Position numbers and translations under genes: made by a program. The notes below the pieces were generated by a model. It worked only from the letters and a program-made list of their open reading frames with translations. It was not told the DNA's origin and ran no database searches. DNA of 64,000 nucleotides from Eubacterium callanderi (GTDB taxonomy: Bacteria; Bacillota; Clostridia; Eubacteriales; Eubacteriaceae). The DNA lies in the NCBI RefSeq assembly GCF_900142645.1, contig NZ_FRBP01000005.1, positions 1-64,000 on the forward strand, given 5' to 3'. Positions 1-8,300 of this stretch are shown here, in pieces (within the stretch, counting starts at the first letter, position 1; every line of letters starts with the position of its first letter).

Positions 1-1
1 C

Positions 2-406
2 ATCTACCACGGCCACAGCCGCCACGTCTGCCGCTACTGCCAGCGCGCGCTCAAAAAGAAAACCCTGCGCCTGGTGAAAAGAAACGGCAGAAACCATGTA
101 GTCAACGGCCTGTCCAAGGAGGTGGAGGACGCCGACGGCAATTTGTACGTGCTGTGGGTATGCAGCTGCGAGTGCAGGCATTGCGCCAGACGCCAGCGTG
201 TGCTGCCCGTTTTCGCGGGGCGCTGGCTGCGCCATACCCTGTTTACCGTTGCCCATACCCTTTTACATGTGTTTGAAAACGATGAACTGGACGAAAAGCC
301 CCTAAAGCCCCGCCGGGGCCGCCCGGTGCTCACCATGCCCTTTTACGGAGAACTGAGCACCGTGTACCGCTGGCGGCAGAGAATAAAAATAATTTTTGAT
401 TTATGA
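2..406 (+). CDS. Zinc-finger-like small protein, 5' end outside window
   Basis: The frame is open from the first bases of the window and stops at 404-406, so the true start lies upstream; a GTG at 74 is an internal alternative. The visible 134 residues carry a CxxC near the start (HVCRYC) and a second Cys cluster (CSCECRHC), followed by a basic stretch and a C-terminal tail rich in Arg. Paired Cys motifs suggest zinc binding. The layout recalls short DUF6431-type proteins found in clostridial mobile elements, but this is only a resemblance by eye. It is read in the same direction as the phage-like genes that follow, after a gap of about 120 bases. Function unknown. Confidence 0.5.
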   Translation: MYHGHSRHVCRYCQRALKKKTLRLVKRNGRNHVVNGLSKEVEDADGNLYVLWVCSCECRHCARRQRVLPVFAGRWLRHTLFTVAHTLLHVFENDELDEKPLKPRRGRPVLTMPFYGELSTVYRWRQRIKIIFDL

Positions 407-529
407 TAATAAAAACACGTTCTTGCATCCGTTAAAACCACAAATTCCTGTAAGATAGAACCATCAGCAGGAGCAAGAAAAAAAGAGCACCGCTGAAATC
501 AAATTATTCTATTTTACAGGAGGTTTACA

Positions 530-1060
530 ATGAACTGTAAACAAACAACCCCAAGCACCGGAACGGACAAAAAAGCATTCAAGCCATGGTGTGGTTCGTG
601 CGCCCTGAAACAGGAGGACCGTATTTTAGGCAGTTTTGAGACCCTGCCCGCCATTGACAAACGTATTGAGCTGTGCTTTCTGGAAAAACAGCTGGACGCT
701 CTGCAGCAGGTCTATGAGGAGAAGGCCCGGATCTATCTGAGGGAGACAGAGCCGACGCCCCCGTCAGAGAACCGGCTGATGGAGGAGGAGCTGGAATGCA
801 GCGTGGAGCATCTGGTCAAAAAGCTTCAGGCTCAGGGGCTGGACATCGGCCTGCACGCGTTTTATGCCTGGCTGCGGAAAAAGGGCTATATCCGTTACCA
901 GAAAAACCGGAAGCTTACCCAGGTGCCAACCCAAAAAGCACTGGACGAAATCATCATGCTTGATGAGGACAGGATCAGGATCACACTCTTTGGCCAGCTC
1001 CTGTTCGCTAAAATGCTCTTTGAGGAGCATGGCATGGACCCAAAGGCGGTGCGCCTGTGA
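530..1060 (+). CDS. KilAC-like phage antirepressor domain protein
   Basis: A 176-residue protein with a strong ribosome site (AGGAGG at 519-524) before ATG 530. The C-terminal half reads as a KilA-C/antirepressor (ANT) domain: a helical segment, then FYAWLRKKGYI, a basic turn, PTQKALD, and a final part ending in FGQLLFAKMLF. In phages such domains bind DNA or repressors and help switch lytic functions. The N-terminal 60 residues hold two Cys and have no recognised domain. It is the first complete gene of a co-directional phage- or element-derived cluster. The family call is by pattern only, and no phage structural genes are visible in the window. Confidence 0.6.
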   Translation: MNCKQTTPSTGTDKKAFKPWCGSCALKQEDRILGSFETLPAIDKRIELCFLEKQLDALQQVYEEKARIYLRETEPTPPSENRLMEEELECSVEHLVKKLQAQGLDIGLHAFYAWLRKKGYIRYQKNRKLTQVPTQKALDEIIMLDEDRIRITLFGQLLFAKMLFEEHGMDPKAVRL

Positions 1061-1136
1061 GCCACGATATCCTGAGTCTGAGAAAAATGACATGTGTGGA
1101 TGCCGGCGGCATATTCGGCCTGCTCTTTTCTACCCG

Positions 1137-1763
1137 ATGAATTACCTGACCGAAATATTGGCCTTTTACAAATGGCTGGAGACCCACCCCATGAGCCCGC
1201 TGCTTCAGGCCTACTGGCACCTGCTCATGTATTACAACAACAAAGCCGCCGTCCGGGCAGAGGACGGCAGCTGGCACTGGCCCGTGGACTTCAAGGTACC
1301 CAACACAGTGCTCATGCCCCTTTTAGGTGTCAAAGACCGGCGCGTACTGCTGCGACAGAGAGGGTACCTCATAGACCACAAACGGGTGACGTACCAAAAG
1401 GACAAAGGCCAGCGGGCAGGTACCTACCGCCTGGTACCCTTTGACAGGGGGCTGGGCATGGCAGCCCTCAGGGCAGAGACAGGGGACAGTGTGACACAAA
1501 TCTGGACACAAGCTGTCCCGCCCCCTGTGACCGGAGTGTCCCCGTTCATAAATATAAATCATAAACAGGCTTCTCTATTGTATTCTAATCAGGAGGACGC
1601 GCCGTTTATTCCCCGGTTCAATCTGCTGCCCCAGATCACCGAGGAGGAGAAAGCTGCCATCCGGGCACAGTACCCCGGTGACGAGGTTGCCGCCTTTAAC
1701 GCCATCTGGGCCGCCAGAGAGGAGAAGCAAAAAGAAGCATTGAAATTGGAGGTAACAACATGA
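1137..1763 (+). CDS. Replication initiation/replisome-organiser-like protein (phage type)
   Basis: A 208-residue protein. ATG 1137 is chosen because the protein then begins MNYLTEILAFYKWLE, the usual opening of DnaD-like or helix-turn-helix replication proteins of Firmicute phages and conjugative elements; an in-frame ATG at 1092 is the alternative, and neither has a strong ribosome site. Residues 1-100 contain the winged-helix-like part (WHLLMYYNNKAAV, then LGVKDRRVLLRQRGYLI), while the C-terminal half is low in recognisable motifs and ends in a charged helix. Its stop TGA (1761-1763) overlaps the next ATG (1760), so translation is coupled. Role inferred: loading of replication proteins for a mobile element, or a remnant of that. 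Confidence 0.55.
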   Translation: MNYLTEILAFYKWLETHPMSPLLQAYWHLLMYYNNKAAVRAEDGSWHWPVDFKVPNTVLMPLLGVKDRRVLLRQRGYLIDHKRVTYQKDKGQRAGTYRLVPFDRGLGMAALRAETGDSVTQIWTQAVPPPVTGVSPFININHKQASLLYSNQEDAPFIPRFNLLPQITEEEKAAIRAQYPGDEVAAFNAIWAAREEKQKEALKLEVTT

Positions 1764-1960
1764 ATCGATATGGAAAAGACCCGGCCATCATACGCTGCCG
1801 CCGGGCCTACATGGTCGAGGCCGAGTGCCGGATGCAGGCCGGCTTTTACGCCCGCAGCGCCGAGGAGGCCGAAGACGACTTTAACGAGCTCAGCGCCGCC
1901 GTCGAAGACCAGTTTCCCGGCCTTGTGCTTGAGATTACAGACGTCTATGAGGACGCATAG
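1760..1960 (+). CDS. Small hypothetical protein in phage-like cluster
   Basis: A 66-residue acidic protein whose ATG overlaps the stop of the preceding gene (ATGA) and whose ribosome site TTGGAGG lies at 1746-1752. The C-terminal half is rich in Glu and Asp and predicted helical. No domain is recognised. The tight overlap on the 5' side and a 9-base gap to the next gene argue that it is a real member of the operon. A second open frame over the same bases (1770-1973) is in another phase and looks like a high-GC shadow. Confidence 0.55.
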   Translation: MNRYGKDPAIIRCRRAYMVEAECRMQAGFYARSAEEAEDDFNELSAAVEDQFPGLVLEITDVYEDA

Positions 1961-1969
1961 GAGGGATAT

Positions 1970-2605
1970 TTGAGCAACTACAAAGCGATTGACGATTTAG
2001 TCGCAACCTATAAACACGGGCAGGAATCCCCGGATAACAGCCCCGAAAGAGAAAGCAGCCGAGTGGCGGGCCAGAGGCTCGTCATAACCTTTAAACCCCT
2101 GATTTTAAGCACCATGCAGTGCATGACCGGCATCGGCCCGGCAGACTATGAGGACGCATACCAGGACGGCGTAGTGGCGTTTATGGAAGGCATGAAAAAA
2201 TATGACGAAACCAAGGGCGGCCGCTTTAACGCTTTTATCAAGACCCATTTACAGCTCTATTACCGAAAGTGGCAGAGCGGACAGTTCAACCATTCTGTCA
2301 CAGCAGAGAAACTGCTGTCAGCGCCCGCGGGCAGCAGCGATGGGTTAACACTGGAGGAAGTGATTGCCGATGAAGCCATCGACCTGGAAGGCTGCTATAT
2401 CGAGAGAGAGGACCAACAGCGGCTCTGGCAAAGTGTGCACGCCTTGTCCGCCAGGCAGGGAAAGGTCCTTTACCAGAGTTTTCATGAAAGTAAAAGCCTT
2501 GTGCAGATCTGTAAGGAAATGGGCGTAACCCACAAAGCCGTCCGAAAATTAAGAGACAAAGGGCTGAAAAATTTAAAAAAATCCTTAAAGGGGGTCCCAT
2601 TTTGA
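1970..2605 (+). CDS. Small sigma-70-family RNA polymerase sigma factor
   Basis: A 211-residue protein that starts with TTG at 1970 behind AGGAGGG at 1959-1965. Residues about 40-100 match sigma region 2: a conserved helix pair with YEDAYQDGVVAFMEGMKKYD and FNAFIKTHLQLYYRK, the usual core-binding and -10-recognition part. The last 60 residues read as region 4 helix-turn-helix (LSARQGKVLY, then SLVQICKEMGVTHKAVRKL). No region 1 or 3 is evident, so it resembles the compact sigma factors of phages, conjugative elements and toxin loci. It directly precedes the DUF1659/DUF2922-type pair, a common Firmicute arrangement. Target promoters cannot be named from sequence alone. Confidence 0.7.
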   Translation: MSNYKAIDDLVATYKHGQESPDNSPERESSRVAGQRLVITFKPLILSTMQCMTGIGPADYEDAYQDGVVAFMEGMKKYDETKGGRFNAFIKTHLQLYYRKWQSGQFNHSVTAEKLLSAPAGSSDGLTLEEVIADEAIDLEGCYIEREDQQRLWQSVHALSARQGKVLYQSFHESKSLVQICKEMGVTHKAVRKLRDKGLKNLKKSLKGVPF

Positions 2606-2677
2606 CCTTCAAAAAAGTATGTATAGAGTGTAAGGCAAAGCGCCATACAAAATACAAACCGAAAAGGAGAAATACAC

Positions 2678-2902
2678 ATGGCAGTCGAAGAAACCAAAAA
2701 GGACACCAAGCTCAAGGTAACCGTCAACCACGGTGAAAAACTGGGGAAAATCGAACGCTCCAGCAAATCTTACGGCGACGTAGACCACGAAGCCACCAAG
2801 GAGCAGATGAGAAGCGCCTACAAGCACATCACCGGCATGCAGGAGCCCATCGGCGAAGGATGCGAGCGTGTCACTACCAGCGACATCACCGAGATCGTGT
2901 AA
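2678..2902 (+). CDS. DUF1659-like small protein
   Basis: A 74-residue protein, AAAGGAG ribosome site at 2662-2668. It begins MAVEETKKDTKLKVTV and lacks a signal peptide or membrane segment. By position (directly before a DUF2922-type gene, with which it shares the opening MAVE) and by size it fits the DUF1659 family of short Firmicute proteins of unknown role. The family call rests mainly on this pairing. It lies 73 bases after the sigma-factor gene and 33 bases before its partner. Confidence 0.5.
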   Translation: MAVEETKKDTKLKVTVNHGEKLGKIERSSKSYGDVDHEATKEQMRSAYKHITGMQEPIGEGCERVTTSDITEIV

Positions 2903-2934
2903 GCAGCACATTCAAATTTGAAAGGAGATAAAAC

Positions 2935-3165
2935 ATGGCAGTCGAACAGAAAAAAGAACTGGTAATGTATTTTGAACGCACCGACGGCAAGGAATTCAGG
3001 ATGACCATCCCGCACTATAAGGAGGGGCTCACCGACGAGGAAGTCAAAACTGGCGCAGACGGCATCGTAACCGATAATATCTTCAAGCCCGAAGGCTTCC
3101 CCCTCGCCAAACTCTCTGGCGCCAAGCGCGTAGACACCACCACCACCGACGTGGCCGTAGAGTAA
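2935..3165 (+). CDS. DUF2922 family small protein
   Basis: A 76-residue protein with ribosome site GAAAGGAG at 2920-2927. The body follows the DUF2922 pattern: a strand pair (LVMYFERTDGKEFRMTIPH), the phrase GLTDEEVKTGADGIVTDNIF, and a C-terminal strand. DUF2922 and DUF1659 genes are usually adjacent in Firmicutes and have no established function. The gene is followed at once by an intrinsic terminator, so it ends the 0.5-3.2 kb operon. Confidence 0.7.
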   Translation: MAVEQKKELVMYFERTDGKEFRMTIPHYKEGLTDEEVKTGADGIVTDNIFKPEGFPLAKLSGAKRVDTTTTDVAVE

Positions 3166-3169
3166 AAAT

Positions 3170-3189
3170 GGGGCGAAAGCCCCTTTTTT
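3170..3189 (+). terminator. Intrinsic terminator after DUF2922 gene
   Basis: GGGGC, loop GAAA, GCCCC, then TTTTTT. The GNRA-type loop and T-run immediately after the stop codon make this a convincing terminator for the phage-like operon. Confidence 0.85.
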
Positions 3190-3215
3190 ATGTGGAAGGT
3201 TGAAGGGAGACCCAA

Positions 3216-3776
3216 ATGAAAAATTTCTACAAAACCATCAGTCGAAGATTAATCTTATCAATCCTGATCCTGATTTCCTGCGTTTTTCTCACTGGCCTGA
3301 GCATAGCGCCGGAGGAGGTGCCTGTGCCCCAGGCAGAACCGTCGGTATCAGCGCCGTCGCCACCGCCCGAAACCCCGCAGGACGGAGCCGTCATCGACCA
3401 CCCCCTGCCTGAGGACCCCATCCTCACCAAGGGCCCCTGGGCATCGGAGCACTTCCTTATGTCTGAATACGCCTGCGACTGCGCGGGCTACTGTGACGGC
3501 TGGCCCGCGGAAATGGACCCGGAGCTGCTGGGAAAGGTGGAGGAGCTGCGGTGTGTGTTTGACCAGCCCATCATCATTACCTCCGGTGTTCGCTGTGAAA
3601 GACGCAACGCCGAGGTGGGCGGTATCGAGAACTCCTGGCACCTGTCCGGCCACGCGGCCGACCTGTACTGCCCGGGGGTGCCCTGTGACGAGGTGGCCGC
3701 AGCGGCCCGGGCGCTGGGGCTTGGGGTTATCGAGTATCCAGACCGCCAGTTCGACCATGTGGAGATCTGGCGTTAG
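3216..3776 (+). CDS. Membrane-anchored M15-type D-Ala-D-Ala peptidase
   Basis: A 186-residue protein; ATG 3216 follows AGGGAG. Residues 8-30 form one hydrophobic segment (signal anchor), then a Pro/Glu-rich linker to about residue 65, then a Peptidase_M15 domain. The zinc-binding signature HxxGxAxD is present as H142...D149 and the last ligand as H181 in DHVEIW; all three are intact. Such enzymes cleave D-Ala-D-Ala or similar bonds in peptidoglycan, here outside the membrane. A Cys-rich stretch (CDCAGYC) at the start of the domain may give disulphides. It follows the phage-like genes but lacks a holin neighbour, so a cell-wall remodelling role of an integrated element is as likely as lysis. 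Confidence 0.75.
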   Translation: MKNFYKTISRRLILSILILISCVFLTGLSIAPEEVPVPQAEPSVSAPSPPPETPQDGAVIDHPLPEDPILTKGPWASEHFLMSEYACDCAGYCDGWPAEMDPELLGKVEELRCVFDQPIIITSGVRCERRNAEVGGIENSWHLSGHAADLYCPGVPCDEVAAAARALGLGVIEYPDRQFDHVEIWR

Positions 3777-3782
3777 AAGGCA

Positions 3783-3805
3783 TCATCCTTTTCAAAAAAG
3801 GATGA
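3783..3805. repeat. Short inverted repeat after the M15 gene
   Basis: TCATCCTTTT and its complement are separated by a 1-3 base loop immediately after the stop codon. There is no T-run downstream, so it is either an mRNA 3'-end hairpin or a weak terminator. Confidence 0.4.
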
Positions 3806-3912
3806 CACGGGCGGCCCGTTTATAATAGGATATGGGCATAGACAGGCAAAGCGTCAGCGTAATCAATGGCACGGCCGGTCGATGGAGAAGAAATGAATAA
3901 AAAATAGGCTTG

Positions 3913-3948
3913 GCCCTTTGGCGGTTTTAGATCGTCAAAGGGCTTTTT
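3913..3948 (+). terminator. Intrinsic terminator
   Basis: GCCCTTTG pairs with CAAAGGGC (3936-3943) around a 15-base loop and is followed by TTTTT at 3944-3948. It could end readthrough from the peptidase gene or a short RNA starting near 3832. Confidence 0.7.
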
Positions 3949-4048
3949 CGCGCTGTATTAAAAGAATAATCGTAAAAGCAGTTGACGTATCCAGGGTATG
4001 GGGCAGCCTGTCTCTAACCGCATCTGTTTTTTAGCCCTTTTGTAAAAG

Positions 4049-4071
4049 TATAATATAATATAATATAATAA
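4049..4071. repeat. TATAA pentanucleotide tandem repeat (4.6 copies)
   Basis: Four TATAA units plus TAA in a row. Every unit junction also spells TATAAT, the -10 consensus. It lies about 170 bases upstream of the DNA invertase start, and short tandem arrays of this kind are prone to copy-number change by slippage. Confidence 0.7.
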
Positions 4072-4239
4072 GAGGGAGTGGTTTCCTGAAACCAGTCCCA
4101 GATGCAAAAGGATTTTTGTTTTTAAAGAAAAAGATGAAAACGGCTCAGATAACCGAAGTCTAAAAAAGAGCCCAAAAAGCAAAAAGGACAGGTGGGGCCA
4201 AAGTTGGGTATAAAAAAAGAAGACTGGAGGAAAATGCAC

Positions 4240-5043
4240 ATGAAAGAATATGGTTATATACGTGTTTCGACAAAAGAACAAAATGAAGCGCGCCAGTTCG
4301 AAGCAATGAAGCGTGCGGGAATCAAGACAAAACAGTTATTGATGGACAAACAGAGCGGCGCCGACTTTGAACGGCCGCAGTACCAAAAATTACTAAAAAA
4401 ATTACACCGGGGCGACAGCTTGTTTGTCAAATCCATCGACCGGATTGGAAGAAACTATACCGAAATTAAGGAGCAGTGGCGGATGCTGACGCAGGAAATG
4501 GGGGTGGACATTATTGTGCTGGATATGCCCCTGCTGGACACCAGAAAGCACAAAGACTTAACAGGAACCCTCATTGCGGATATTGTGCTGCAGCTTTTAT
4601 CTTATGTGGCAGAGGTAGAACGAAACAATATTAAGGAACGCCAGGCCGAGGGCATCGCGGTAGCAAAAAAACAGGGAAAACACCTGGGACGAAAACCCCT
4701 GACCATTCCCGAAGGCTTTGAGCCTGTCTGCCAGAGATGGCTGAAGGGGGAGATCAGCCAGAACAAAGCGGCGGCATTGCTTGGCGTCAGCGGAGGCACC
4801 TTTAAACGGTGGGTGACACAAAGCGGCCAATACCCGATACCGTTGCGAATGAGGAACGGCAGGAAACTCAAAAGCGAGCACTTTGCGGCTGTTTATGAAA
4901 AATGGAAAAGAAAGGAGATAAAAACCAAGGATGCAGCTAAAGTACTTCGTGTAAGCCCGCCAACCTTTTTAAAATGGGCACATGAGGAAGACGCTAAAGA
5001 AATCGAAAGCAATAAAAAAGAATGTAAAAAGAATTCATTATAA
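4240..5043 (+). CDS. Serine site-specific recombinase (resolvase/invertase type)
   Basis: A 267-residue protein. ATG 4240 is chosen because GGAGG (4226-4230) lies 9 bases before it; an ATG at 4234 is too close. Residues 1-140 form the resolvase catalytic domain: YGYIRVST with nucleophile Ser10 and Arg8, then the conserved SIDRIGRN and the long helix segment containing VERNNIKERQAEGI. After GRKPL come two helix-turn-helix-like segments (about 150-195 and 205-250), so it is longer than Hin-type invertases (about 190 residues). Known relatives cut at a 2-base core and either resolve or invert DNA. Here an inverted pair of sites with non-palindromic 2-base cores starts 46 bases after its stop, which supports an invertase role. 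Confidence 0.85.
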   Translation: MKEYGYIRVSTKEQNEARQFEAMKRAGIKTKQLLMDKQSGADFERPQYQKLLKKLHRGDSLFVKSIDRIGRNYTEIKEQWRMLTQEMGVDIIVLDMPLLDTRKHKDLTGTLIADIVLQLLSYVAEVERNNIKERQAEGIAVAKKQGKHLGRKPLTIPEGFEPVCQRWLKGEISQNKAAALLGVSGGTFKRWVTQSGQYPIPLRMRNGRKLKSEHFAAVYEKWKRKEIKTKDAAKVLRVSPPTFLKWAHEEDAKEIESNKKECKKNSL

Positions 5044-5089
5044 AAAGATAAAATATTGTTTAATTTAAGCAAAATCGAAAAAAACGAAG

Positions 5090-5107
5090 AAAAAGGTAGA
5101 CCTTTTT
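5090..5107 (+). repeat. Left 18-bp inverted repeat (putative invertase crossover site)
   Basis: AAAAAGGT-AG-ACCTTTTT: two perfect 8-base half-sites around the dinucleotide AG. The exact reverse complement occurs at 5234-5251 with CT as the core. This is the architecture of hix/gix-type serine-invertase sites, whose 2-base core sets orientation. Confidence 0.8.
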
Positions 5108-5233
5108 GGTCAAATTTTTTTTGATCAAATTTCCATATATTTACGTATATAAAGAAGTAAAACATTTGAATATGCGCCAAATCGCCAAAATATTTTATAA
5201 ATATATTTTCTGCTAAGTATAACATAACTGGTT
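5108..5233. other. Putative invertible DNA segment, 126 bp
   Basis: The very AT-rich stretch between the two 18-bp inverted repeats. Near the left end it carries TTTGGTCAAATTT (5105-5117) and TTTGATCAAATTT (5120-5132), a near-repeat that could be an accessory protein site. Weak promoter-like hexamers occur on both strands (for example TATAAC at 5218-5223), but none has a good -35, so I cannot say what inversion would switch. No open frame is supported. Confidence 0.6.
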
Positions 5234-5251
5234 AAAAAGGTCTACCTTTTT
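5234..5251 (-). repeat. Right 18-bp inverted repeat (putative invertase crossover site)
   Basis: AAAAAGGT-CT-ACCTTTTT, the exact reverse complement of 5090-5107. It ends 101 bases before the start codon of the giant surface-protein gene. Confidence 0.8.
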
Positions 5252-5267
5252 GATTGGTTTTTTTATA

Positions 5268-5295
5268 TTGATTTTTATATGTAATTTAATATAAA
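5268..5295 (+). promoter_or_regulatory. Candidate promoter of the surface-protein operon
   Basis: TTGATT (5268-5273), a 16-base spacer, then TATAAA (5290-5295), 57 bases upstream of ATG 5353. It lies outside the putative invertible segment, just beyond the right repeat, so inversion would alter its upstream context rather than flip the promoter itself. Confidence 0.5.
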
Positions 5296-5352
5296 AGAAA
5301 GCAATTATTAAAAAATTTTTTGATGTATTTGAAGTAGCAAAGGAGGAGAGTC

Positions 5353-8300
5353 ATGAAGAAAACAACCATTAAACGGATGCTGTGTGTCCTTCTGGCGCTC
5401 TGTATGCTTTTGCCGATCACTTCAGAATTTACAAATACCGTATTGGCAGAGAAAGCGCTGGACCAGAGCGGCGGCGGAAGTTCTTCTTATAGTAACAACA
5501 GCGCGGGTCCTCAAAAGCCGGAAAACACAGAAAGCCAGAGACAGTCCCCGGAGAAGGACGCAATGGAATCCCCGGCGCCGTCAGCAGCGCCGGAAAATAA
5601 AACAGACAGTTTGCCGCCTCTTGAAAATAAGAAGCTGCCAAAAGAAAAGGAAGCCAATCTGCTGCAATCCGGTACGGAGAATGCCTACATAAATTTGACG
5701 CCAGGAAATGGAGAAACAACATATATGGCGCCCGACGCGGGCGTGATTAGTGTAAACTACCGGCCAACAGGAGATGAGGCGGGAAAATACATAGACATTC
5801 TTGGCTTTACGCCAAGCGGTCTTGAAATCACTGCGCTGCCGGTAGCGGATGGTGATATAGTGGCAAGTGCCGGGTATTTGGAAAAATCCGGAGACAAAGG
5901 CATGCGCGTTTATATTGCCGATACGGTAACAACAGCGGATGATGTGGCTTTTCAGTTTTCAATGAAAGTCAGCGATGAGAAGCAGTTTATGGACACGCTG
6001 CGTATTGACCCTGCGGACAGCTGGATTACCGGGCTTGAAGCCACCGAAAAGCTTGGCAGCGAAACCGCGGTGGGAATAAAGGCCAAATCGGATTTTAAAG
6101 TGACCGCGAAAAATATGGAGAGTACCATTTACACGCGGCAAAACACAATAACAGATACGAGCTTTCCCCGCTCGCCGGATAATCTTTTTGGTAACAGCGG
6201 GATGGTGCTGGCGGTTAAGGCCGAGGGCATAACCGATCTTAACACAGGAGCGTGGAAAACCCAGGAAACCGAGTATACAGTCAAACGTGCCAATGCGACA
6301 ACCAGGACAGATGGAGGAATGGACCCCAATTACAAAGAAGAAATTACAGACCGCTATATGAAAGGCGTCGAGCTGAAAATCCCATTGCCCAATGGCGTGA
6401 AGGTAACGGGTTTGCCGGCAGAACAGACAAGCGGTGTGAAGGTTTCTTATGACAGTACAGCCAATTACCTGACGTTAACCTGTGACACCCTGGACGGAAC
6501 CGGGGGGAATGAGGTGCCGGCGGAACTGAAATTTAGAATGACACTGGATTTTACAGGTGTGGGCGCCAACAGTCAGCAGCTGAGCATTGGAAAATGGCAT
6601 AATTTTTATGATAACAACGTGGACCCAAGCCTGACAAACCGGAATGAGACAGGGCGTCCGTGGCATATTAAAGGCGTTATTTACGGACAGCATATTGACC
6701 AGTCCTTTTATGACCGTTCGGCGCTGGTTCCGGACAGCATACCCTGTACACCAATCATTGGGAAGGATAAAGCCAGACCCTTTAGCTTTAAACCCAATGA
6801 GTACAAAACCTACACCGAGCTGACAGGGTCCAATATGGCGCTTGAACCCATCCGTTCATATCAATCTGCGATTCCCTATGAAAGAAACGGCCCCACAAAT
6901 CCCGGACTTGCGGATACCATGGTTTATACAATCGAACCTGATGACGCTGCCGCGCGTGTGATCGGAGTGAAGGGGGAATTTCCGCAGGATATAGCCGTTA
7001 CCTTTACCTGGAGTGATAACACATCAGAAACAAAGGGAGTGAGCGATATGGTGGATCAAGTCATTAAGCCAAAACCCTATACCGATAACACCTATATTAC
7101 GAAAGTGGAGCTCTATAGTCCCTCGGCGGCGGGGTTTCAACATAATTTATTAGTAGATTTACAGACAAAGCACCTGGATGGAACACCGCTGACAGATGGT
7201 GAAAAATTCAATATTGGTTTTGATCATGACTTTGGTGGATACGGCAAGACATCGTGGTATGGCGAAATGCCATCCACGAAAAATTTTATGTACCAGGTGC
7301 TGCAGCCGGGCAGGCCACTGAGCAGCCTTGTTTACAGCGGCGGCGATTACGTGTCATATTACCCCCCGGAGACCCCCAATACTATGATTTCCGGCGTGGG
7401 CTTTATGCCGGAAACGGTTTTTGAGAATGTGGGATTTATGAAAGTCACCAATACACAAAAAAACCCAGGGCCGGGCCAGACGTTTCAGGACCTGAAAGAT
7501 GTCAGCTATAGCGCCAAAACGACGTCTGACGGGAATTGGTTTTATAAGCTGATCAACAAAAGTACCTTTACCATTACCCTGAGCGGAGGGGATTATTTGA
7601 CCGCACCGCCGACAGTAACAGTCCTCTGTGTAAAACAAAACAACGACGTGGTCACCAAAACCGTCGCGCCTGGGCAGTTTAAAGTGGCCAACGGTAAAGC
7701 CACAGCTCAGGTCGATTTTGGGCTGGGGGACAATGAGTATGCCCTTAGCTATGAAATGAGCCTGTCATCAATGCCTAAAATGGCAGTGGCTGAGCTCAGC
7801 ATCGATGAGCTCAGCACACAAAACCGGGTGCTGCCTGACGGAACCGAGTTTCAGGATATTGATACAGGAACTGAGAATCAATATGCGAGGGTTACGTTTT
7901 CGACCCTGCTGCGTTTCAGCAGTCTTGGGGGAAAACCGAAGAACCAGTATAGCACTGGCAATACATTTCTGTACCCAAAGGTAGGGCTGATGTTTGATAC
8001 CATTGGTTTACCAGAATACGACAGCAAGGGAAAAATAACCGTAGCTCCGCCGGAGCTGGACGCCAGCGGGCAGAGCCTTTTACAGGGGGCAACCCAAACG
8101 CTGCGGCTAAGCCTGGCAGATCTCGCCTATGACCCCACCTACGCCATTGAAATCAACAAGAATTTTAATTACGTTCCAGGCTCCTATAAAAACGTCCAGA
8201 CAGGCGGCAGGAATTATAAGGTCATTGAGGAATGGCTGCCCAATTATGAAAAGTTTAAAGGAACGGAGAAAGAAGGAAACGGTCTTTTGCGGCTTCGGTT

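Larger units (their letters stand above)
3806..4239. other. Intergenic region before the invertase gene
   Basis: No gene is supported here. It holds a perfect TATAAT at 3821-3826 without a good -35, a terminator at 3913-3948 that could end a short RNA of about 115 bases, and a run of TATAA repeats at 4049-4071 upstream of the recombinase gene. The composition changes from GC-rich to AT-rich across this stretch. Confidence 0.5.

Noticed and set aside
864-1136. Upstream extension of the replication-like gene into the antirepressor gene
   Set aside because: It overlaps the antirepressor in another phase, has no ribosome site at 864, and the family opening MNYLTEIL begins at 1137.
3830-3912. Possible c-di-GMP-type riboswitch (GGCAAAGC-like stretch)
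   Set aside because: The core helices and tetraloop receptor could not be drawn, and no suitable gene starts directly downstream.
5268-5295. Flippable promoter within the invertible segment
   Set aside because: The good promoter lies outside the repeats; hexamers inside are too weak to name.
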